From the NCBI GenBank assembly GCA_023485185.1, contig JAMCZP010000190.1, forward strand, positions 1 to 9,706: 9,706 nucleotides of DNA. The letters are read 5' to 3'. Positions 7,022-9,706 of this stretch are shown here, piece by piece. The position numbers were made by a program, and so were the translations under genes. The DNA is from Gammaproteobacteria bacterium. Lineage in GTDB: Bacteria; Pseudomonadota; Gammaproteobacteria; Pseudomonadales; Halomonadaceae. How positions within the stretch are numbered: the stretch's first letter is position 1; each line of letters begins with the position of its first letter. The notes beneath the pieces are model-generated. The model did no database searches. It was not told the DNA's origin and saw only the letters and a list, made by a program, of their open reading frames with translations.

Positions 7022-7972
7022 ATGACTGTGAACACCCATAATCGAAGTGAAAAAAACCGCGCCAAGCCTGTTCGCAAAGGCCTGCACCCGAGGAATCTAC
7101 ACAACCAAGGCTATGACTTCCCTGCTCTGGTAAAAAGCCACCCAGCACTAGCCCCTCATGTGAAACCGAACGCTTATGGCGAATTTTCCATCGATTTCGC
7201 AGACCCAGCGGCAGTCAAAACCCTCAACGCCGCGTTATTAAACCGATACTACAACATTGTCGATTGGGATATTCCAGAGGGCGCGCTTTGCCCTCCCATC
7301 CCCGGCAGAGCCGACTATATCTATTACATGGCGGATTTAATTGAGTTTGGGCTTGGACGTGAACAGCCCAACATCAAGCTGTTCGATATAGGCACAGGAG
7401 CCAATGGCATCTACCCGCTACTGGCCTGCCAAATTTATGGCTGGCAGTGTGTGGGTAGTGATATTAACCCTCATTCGCTTGAGAACGTCGCCAAGATTAT
7501 CGCCAATAACCCCACGCTCAAAGACCGCTTCTCGCTGCGCACACAGCCCGATAAAAACCACATTTTTGAAGGGATCATGCAGCCTGGGGAGTTCTTTGAC
7601 GTCAGCGTATGCAACCCACCCTTCCATGCCTCGCTTGATGAGGCACTTAAAGGTAGCCAGCGTAAACGCAATAACCTTGCACGTAGTCGCGGTGAGCAAA
7701 AAGTAACAACCCAATCGCCTATGCTGAATTTTGGCGGAATGGGCGCAGAGCTTTGGTGTAAGGGCGGCGAACAGCTTTTTCTTAAAAAGCTAATCAGAGA
7801 AAGCCAAACGTATTCAACTCAGTGCCGCTGGTTTAGCAGCCTGGTTTCAAAAGCCGACAATGTGAAGCCTGCTAAGAAGCTGATTGGTAAGCTCGGTGCC
7901 GTTGATTGTCGGGAAATAGAGATGACGCAGGGAAATAAGGTGACGAGGGTATTGGCCTGGACGTTTATGTGA
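7022..7972 (+). CDS. rlmF: RlmF: 23S rRNA (adenine-1618-N6)-methyltransferase
   Basis: Uses S-adenosylmethionine to methylate N6 of A1618 of 23S rRNA in the cytoplasm. The 316-residue protein follows E. coli RlmF (YbiN, 308 residues) along its length. Matching blocks include GLHPRNLHNQGYDFPAL (20-36), DFADPAAVKTLNAALL (58-73), WDIPEGALCPPIPGRADYI (82-100), the SAM-binding loop FDIGTGANGIYPL (121-133), the N6-adenine catalytic motif NPPF (198-201), LNFGG and ELWCKGGE (235-250), and the C-terminal AWTFM. The basic N-terminal stretch before residue 20 is slightly longer than in E. coli. The ribosome site is poor: AGG 7016-7018 is only three bases from ATG 7022. GTG 7028, two codons on, has better spacing and is an alternative start. 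Divergent from the yraR-like gene, convergent with the GH10 gene. Confidence 0.95.
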   Translation: MTVNTHNRSEKNRAKPVRKGLHPRNLHNQGYDFPALVKSHPALAPHVKPNAYGEFSIDFADPAAVKTLNAALLNRYYNIVDWDIPEGALCPPIPGRADYIYYMADLIEFGLGREQPNIKLFDIGTGANGIYPLLACQIYGWQCVGSDINPHSLENVAKIIANNPTLKDRFSLRTQPDKNHIFEGIMQPGEFFDVSVCNPPFHASLDEALKGSQRKRNNLARSRGEQKVTTQSPMLNFGGMGAELWCKGGEQLFLKKLIRESQTYSTQCRWFSSLVSKADNVKPAKKLIGKLGAVDCREIEMTQGNKVTRVLAWTFM

Positions 7973-7979
7973 GGCGTCA

Positions 7980-8015
7980 CTGAGAAGGGTATGGTTATGC
8001 GATCATTCCTTTCAG
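7980..8015. terminator. Imperfect inverted repeat at the rlmF/GH10 convergent junction
   Basis: CTGAGAAGG 7980-7988 pairs with CCTTTCAG 8008-8015 if one G is bulged (8 bp, 19-base loop). It spans the 39-base gap between the two stop codons and runs four bases into the GH10 stop region. No T-run follows on either strand, so a bidirectional terminator is only a guess. Confidence 0.25.
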
Positions 8016-9640
8016 AGGGAGCTAAGAGAACTTGCCATCTCGTCTAATGTATTGGAAAGCGCTTGGTAGGATAACTTGGGTCGATACTGGGCATCGTAAA
8101 TCAGCCCGTTACCATGGTTGTAATAGTCGTACCATTCATTAAGTGACGACCAACGATCGGTGAAGCCCCACATGGTAAACGAGTGCGCACCCTCTTCGAT
8201 GCATGCTTCCAAGTACTGAGCATACCAATCGGCTACGGCCTTTGGGGTATCGGCATAGTTCTGATACGGGTTAATGTCCAGCTCCGACACCCGCACCTCG
8301 ATACCCAGCGCCTTGAAGCGAGCAATGGCCGACTTCAAGTCTGCCTTGGCCACAGACGGCGTATTGGGTCCCCAGCTTTCCTGGTATGCAGCATTCACGT
8401 CTTCGTGCATCTGCAAGCCAACGCCATGAATGGGCACGCCAGCGGCTTGCAACTCGCCCACCAAGTTGAACAGGAAGTCCTGTTTGTCGCCCGCCTCTTC
8501 ACACCCCCACTCGTTAATGAACAGCAGTACGTCCGGATCCACTTCATGGGCTTTACGTAAGGCCCGTTCAATGTAGCCACGACCTAATGCCTGGTACCAG
8601 ACGGAATCACGGAGCTGGTCTGTCCAGTCCAGGAACGGCTCGTTGATCAAATCGAACGACACCATGCGGCCCTTATAGCGACCGAACAACCTCTCGATAT
8701 GCTCGTCGAGGATCTCGCCCACTTCGGTAGCGGTGATGGTTCCATTGAGCCAGCCATCCCAAAGCCACTGCGGGGTCGCCTCGTTCCAGGCCACCGTGTG
8801 GCCATGCACCTCCATGCCATTACGATCGGCGTAGTCGATCAGCTTATCCGATTCATAGAAGTCGTAGACCCCACGGACAGGCTGGATAAACTGGAACTTC
8901 ATGCAGTTCTCAGGGGTGATCTGGTTAAACTCATTGCCCAGAATCGTGCGGTACCGCTCATCGAACACCATCGGGTACGTGGCCACTGCGGTACCGATGC
9001 GAAACTTACCGGCCTTGTCACGCAGGGTGCCCGCTGTCTTCGGCACACTACGCACAGGCATCGCCTCTACAGTACCGGTAGTGGTGATCTGGGTGACAAG
9101 GAACGTCGCACCCACATTCAATTCATCCAAGCTTAGATAAACCACCCCATCGGCAAACAGACACATATCCGACTGACGGGTAACTTCCACACCGTTGGTC
9201 AGAAACACAAGCTCGGTGCCCTCACGCTTGAAGGTGTAAATCACATTGGTGCCGACACTGGCAGCCGCATTCCCCGACTCGGTATTGTCAGGGTGATACA
9301 TTGTCCAGTAACACCAGTCACCATTGACGATTTGGGCCTTGAAGGTGCTCATCGCGGAGTACCATTCATCCTGCACCATCGGGATAACCCCGTGAAACAA
9401 GAAGTAGGTGGAGTTGGCGGCGGTCAGCGTAGCGGTGATATTGATTTCAAAGTCACCAGAGACCTGAAAGCGCATTGCCAGGTTGAGCGAAGGGTTATGT
9501 ACCGGTGAGTCTGTGCTTTCAGGCAACGGCGACAGCTTACGGTCGAGGCCTTCAAACAGCACGCCATTGGGTTGCACGGTGGCCCCGGGAAAGCCTTCCC
9601 ACAAACGGAATGGAGCATTGGTCACGGGAAGCCCTCCCAA
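8012..9640 (-). CDS. GH10 endo-beta-1,4-xylanase-type glycosidase with N-terminal beta-sandwich domain
   Basis: Retaining glycoside hydrolase of family 10, expected to cut beta-1,4-xylan or a related polymer. As read here it has 542 residues. Residues about 10-190 look like a concanavalin A/laminin G-type beta sandwich (FEINITATL, YTFKREGTELVFLTNGVEV, GVVYLSLDELNVGATFLVTQIT), probably carbohydrate-binding. The GH10 barrel spans about 205-535: HGHTVAW (279-285), FDLINEP with acid/base E334, GLQMH (408-412), VSELDI with nucleophile E453, and TMWGFTDRWSSL (489-500). All expected catalytic residues are present. The 5' end is abnormal: start TTG 9640 (GTG 9625 is the next option), no ribosome site, no signal peptide though such enzymes are normally secreted, and an in-frame TGA at 9664-9662. 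Two of three 60-base samples counted by hand here gave about 58-62% GC (the third 47%), against about 46% in one pgaB sample, so foreign origin is possible but unproven. The 5' end is likely incomplete. Confidence 0.88.
   Translation of the reverse strand: MGGLPVTNAPFRLWEGFPGATVQPNGVLFEGLDRKLSPLPESTDSPVHNPSLNLAMRFQVSGDFEINITATLTAANSTYFLFHGVIPMVQDEWYSAMSTFKAQIVNGDWCYWTMYHPDNTESGNAAASVGTNVIYTFKREGTELVFLTNGVEVTRQSDMCLFADGVVYLSLDELNVGATFLVTQITTTGTVEAMPVRSVPKTAGTLRDKAGKFRIGTAVATYPMVFDERYRTILGNEFNQITPENCMKFQFIQPVRGVYDFYESDKLIDYADRNGMEVHGHTVAWNEATPQWLWDGWLNGTITATEVGEILDEHIERLFGRYKGRMVSFDLINEPFLDWTDQLRDSVWYQALGRGYIERALRKAHEVDPDVLLFINEWGCEEAGDKQDFLFNLVGELQAAGVPIHGVGLQMHEDVNAAYQESWGPNTPSVAKADLKSAIARFKALGIEVRVSELDINPYQNYADTPKAVADWYAQYLEACIEEGAHSFTMWGFTDRWSSLNEWYDYYNHGNGLIYDAQYRPKLSYQALSNTLDEMASSLSSL
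9121..9151 (+). repeat. 31-base inverted repeat, internal copy
   Basis: Lies inside the GH10 N-terminal domain (codons for DGVVYLSLDE on the minus strand). Its reverse complement is reproduced without mismatch at 9676-9706. The two arms are 524 bases apart. Similarity stops abruptly past base 9151. Confidence 0.9.
9581..9639 (-). repeat. Imperfect short direct repeat near the GH10 5' end
   Basis: On the minus strand 9639-9620 and 9601-9581 both read close to TGGGARGGCTTYCCCG and align at 17 of 21 positions with one gap. The downstream copy encodes WEGFPG in the GH10 frame. The upstream copy encodes WEGFP followed by a stop, in a different frame. This may be a remnant of a duplication at the broken 5' end, or chance in a G/C-run-rich stretch. 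Confidence 0.3.
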
Positions 9641-9675
9641 AAAATTGTACCAGTTCGTTTTTCATGCGCATCGGT

Positions 9676-9706
9676 GATGGGGTGGTTTATCTAAGCTTGG
9701 ATGAAT
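9676..9706 (-). repeat. 31-base inverted repeat, copy at the window edge
   Basis: Exact reverse complement of 9121-9151; on the + strand it reads DGVVYLSLDE in one frame, as does the GH10 gene. It runs to the last base, so the true length of the match is unknown. No reading frame that would make sense of it is visible upstream, since 9640 leftward is the GH10 gene on the other strand. Confidence 0.9.

Noticed and set aside
8183..9136. Open frames of 125 and 145 codons on the + strand antisense to the GH10 gene
   Set aside because: The opposite strand encodes conserved GH10 motifs throughout; the + strand frames have no domain or ribosome site and reflect codon bias of the true gene.
9657..9706. 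Start of a new + strand gene encoding a second copy of the beta-sandwich domain
   Set aside because: Only about ten matching residues (DGVVYLSLDE) are visible before the edge, and the upstream 160 residues such a domain would need are absent; kept only as an inverted repeat.
1..9706. CRISPR array, tRNA, rRNA, insertion sequence or phage genes
   Set aside because: No regularly spaced repeats, cloverleaf-like stretch, transposase motif or phage structural motif was found on either strand.

Overview
The window looks like chromosomal DNA of a Gram-negative gammaproteobacterium. The evidence is an outer-membrane beta-barrel protein in a complete poly-N-acetylglucosamine (PNAG) operon, an RlmF-type 23S rRNA methyltransferase and a YraR-like oxidoreductase. 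Moderate GC and the protein flavour would fit a halophile such as Halomonas or a relative, but that placement is inference from general resemblance.

Layout. Bases 27-6058 (+) hold pgaA-pgaB-pgaC-pgaD, each gene overlapping the next by 4-11 bases, so the four are almost certainly one translationally coupled operon. Bases 6059-6267 have no gene but several inverted repeats. A yraR-like gene (6268-6945, -) diverges from rlmF (7022-7972, +) across a 76-base gap. The window ends with a GH10 endo-xylanase-type glycosidase carrying an N-terminal beta-sandwich domain (8012-9640, -), convergent with rlmF. No tRNA, rRNA, CRISPR array, transposase or phage gene was seen.

How the genes work together. 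PgaC with PgaD would polymerise beta-1,6-GlcNAc from UDP-GlcNAc and move it across the inner membrane. PgaB would partly de-N-acetylate and trim it in the periplasm. PgaA would export it through the outer membrane as a biofilm adhesin. RlmF (ribosome modification) and the YraR-like protein are housekeeping-type neighbours with no evident link to PNAG. The GH10 protein is a separate accessory gene.

Most unusual point. The last 31 bases of the window (9676-9706) are a perfect inverted copy of 9121-9151, which lies inside the GH10 gene. The GH10 reading frame also begins abnormally beside this copy: a TTG start, no signal peptide, an in-frame stop just upstream and a six-base homopolymer. Either a real inverted duplication has damaged the 5' end of the gene, or the end of the window is a fold-back sequencing or assembly artefact. 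I did not see a convincing new biological system; the PNAG operon is classical, with small deviations listed in the findings.
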